This document shows, in pieces, positions 62,306 to 64,000 of a stretch of 64,000 nucleotides of DNA; position 1 is the stretch's first letter; the number at the start of each line of letters is the position of its first letter. The position numbers and the translations under genes are program-made. This stretch comes from Phaseolus vulgaris. Its lineage: Eukaryota > Streptophyta > Magnoliopsida > Fabales > Fabaceae. The stretch lies in assembly GCF_000499845.2 (NCBI RefSeq), contig NC_023749.2, positions 1,521,030 to 1,585,029 on the forward strand, read 5' to 3'. Under the pieces are notes generated by a model that worked only from the letters and a program-made list of their open reading frames with translations, did not search any database and was not told the origin of the DNA.

Positions 62306-63247
62306 CTACCACTCTTTTCCCATTCTTTTCCTTAATTTCTTCTTCCTTTGCTTTGCTGTTCTTCCTCAATGTGTAATCAAAGGATGCATATTCTCTTCAG
62401 AGATTGAAACTGCATCCAAAAGTATGTTTTCATGGTTCTACAAAGTTGTGGTCCCATACTTTCTAATTCAGAATTTGTGTTCCCATGGAATTCAGTAGTT
62501 GGTAGTGATAAATAAATGGATGCTGTTATTTATTGATTTCCCTAATTGATGGTAAGAATTTGGAATTTCAATTTTGCAGTGTTTCATCATCACTATTCAA
62601 TGTTCACACCACTAAATGTAGCAACTAATCCAGGGTTTGATACCACGTTTAATATTCTTTGGATGCTCATATATTAACACCTTTATTAGTGAAAACTTTT
62701 TACACCATAATAAATTAATATTTTATTTATTTTCGTTTTATTTTTTTAATTTAAAAATATTATTATATTATTATAAACTAGTTTCAATCGTATTACTTTT
62801 CATTTAGAAAAATATACATTTGACAATTTTGTTACAATATATAACCCTCTTTCTTTACTTAAAATTTTAATTTATTTAAAAAATCAAAAATTAAAAATCA
62901 ATATATAACCCATTTTCTGGAAAAACCTGTTACTTACGGAATTCCTATTCCAAAATCACCCAAAATTATCAAAGATGTGCAAGAAGAAAAAAATATAGGG
63001 GTGCAGGAAGAAAAAATTGTAAGGGTGCAGGAAGAAATACCCATTAGGAATTAAATAAGATAGAAGCTGTACCTCGAGTCTCACGATTACGTACTGCACT
63101 TAACAACGTAACCCAACAAAATAGATAGTACATGAACATCTTATTTAGCAAATTGTAACAAAGAAGTATATTTGTTACGCCATGATTTAGTCAGAAACAT
63201 TGCAACCAAAAACATAATTTTCAACAGAATACATGTATAAAGCAATC
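62306..63247. other. Convergent spacer between 4CL and NDUFS6
   Basis: 3' UTR of 4CL, then AT-rich DNA. A short tandem duplication (GGGTGCAGGAAGAAAAAAT-type, two copies) lies at 62998-63040. The 3' UTR of the minus-strand NDUFS6 gene probably begins near 63060. No other gene seen. Confidence 0.5.
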
Positions 63248-63579
63248 TTAATGGTGATGATCTTGAACATAACGTAGGCCACAATATTTGCAAACCGCTG
63301 GCTCCGCCAAGTCAAGGCATATGAATTCAATCGGGTGTCCAAGGGCAGGATTCGTATCTGAAACCACCACAGCAATATCCAAATTAGTTATACTCTCCTA
63401 TAACAATCTATCACCAGAAACTATACAAGCTTTGTATCTTCGCCAAGTCTTGTGCATGTTCTAAGAGAAGAGAATTTTGAAGATAAAGCCATACCTCCTT
63501 CGCAGGCCACTATCCTGCCATCAACCTTAATTGGAGGAACTTCATTAATAAGCTCCATTGGAGATTTCTTGCTTGTGTC
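63248..63579 (-). CDS. NDUFS6: Complex I subunit NDUFS6 (13-kDa zinc subunit), 3' exons only
   Basis: A mitochondrial NADH dehydrogenase accessory subunit that binds zinc at the junction of the hydrophilic arm. Two exons are inside the window: 63579-63495 (DTSKKSPMELINEVPPIKVDGRIVACEG) and 63347-63248 (TNPALGHPIEFICLDLAEPAVCKYCGLRYVQDHHH, stop TAA); the Asp of EGDTNP is split by the intron. The conserved zinc ligands Cys, His, Cys and Cys are all visible (ACEG, GHP, CKYC). The N-terminal presequence exons lie beyond the right edge; 63580-64000 shows only intron-like DNA. The minus frame at 63187-63375 is a shadow in another phase. Confidence 0.93.
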
Positions 63580-64000
63580 CTATTACAACAGTAGAAACTA
63601 AAGTAAGTTTCACATCTTCCTGAGCACAATTCTATAAGCAGTAATTCCTCAAGATTTCAGTCCGCGAGACCAACTCCTATAAGCTAAGCTTGCTAATAAA
63701 GAAGCATACATAAAGTTGGAGCCACTGAAAAGGAGGTAGTGCTATTAACTGACTGTAGCCAGTTAGCCACTGTCCTCTTAATTTTAGATCAGAGTAAATA
63801 ACATCAAAACTTCCCGTCCATTTGTGAATTGCACAACCTTCCAATTTTCCCTATCACTGCATTAGTCCTTTAATTATTTGAAAAATATTACACTGACACC
63901 TCTTATATACATTATATTAGTCCTCCTTAATTGTTAGAAAAACATTATATCCTGTCTCCTTATAAGAGATTTTTGTAAATTTTAAGAAGACACGAATTTT
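63580..64000 (-). other. Intron of NDUFS6 running off the window
   Basis: No sequence encoding the expected upstream residues (a TAKWMQ-type segment in Arabidopsis, from memory) is found, so this is read as an intron with the first exon(s) outside. TTGTAATAG at 63588-63580 is the acceptor. Confidence 0.65.

Overview
This window is nuclear DNA from a flowering plant, most likely a legume of the bean/cowpea group (genus not certain). The basis is intron-containing genes with plant-type U-rich introns, very AT-rich spacers, miniature transposons, and protein sequences that read like legume orthologues. There are no bacterial operons, no CRISPR array and no complete retrotransposon. Exon borders below were placed by hand from GT/AG sites and reading-frame continuity. 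All multi-exon totals are divisible by three.

Layout, left to right. 1-6.5 kb: AT-rich DNA with a CACTA-type MITE and an R2R3-MYB gene of the MYB9/MYB107 type (minus). 6.5-12.06 kb: a tandem satellite with a unit of about 541 bp. 12-17 kb: spacer with an 860-bp inverted repeat (potential hairpin). 17.1-18.0 kb: a PR-10/Bet v 1 (norcoclaurine-synthase-like) gene (minus). 21.7-24.9 kb: a CHX cation/H+ antiporter. 25.1-27.1 kb: minisatellites and two broken CHX copies joined tail to tail as a palindrome. 29.4-29.7 kb: a plastid DNA insertion carrying a decayed trnL-CAA. 30.3-36.7 kb: a BPA1-like RRM protein (plus) and TIM22 (minus), convergent. 39.7-42.2 kb: a TOM1-like (VHS-GAT) protein. 43.2-48.0 kb: an exostosin/GT47 glycosyltransferase. 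48.75-49.1 kb: a two-exon gene for an 83-residue membrane protein. 51.8-56.1 kb: a cellulose-synthase-like D gene. 59.7-62.3 kb: 4-coumarate-CoA ligase. 63.2 kb to the edge: the 3' exons of complex I subunit NDUFS6 (minus).

From memory, the series MYB9/MYB107, BPA1, TOL1, exostosin, CSLD and NDUFS6 matches two duplicated Arabidopsis blocks (At5g16770-At5g16910 and At3g02940-At3g03070). The backbone therefore looks like an old conserved block. The satellite, PR-10, CHX with its pseudogenes, and 4CL would then be local additions. Several genes concern cell walls (suberin-type MYB, GT47, CSLD, 4CL), but their adjacency is probably ancestry and not a functional cluster.

The least ordinary parts are the satellite (each full unit carries a 240-nt exon-like module between splice-like sites), the fold-back CHX palindrome with an apparent templated insertion at its centre, the 15-kb hairpin built of nested short palindromes, and a duplicated 3' splice site in front of the CSLD start codon.
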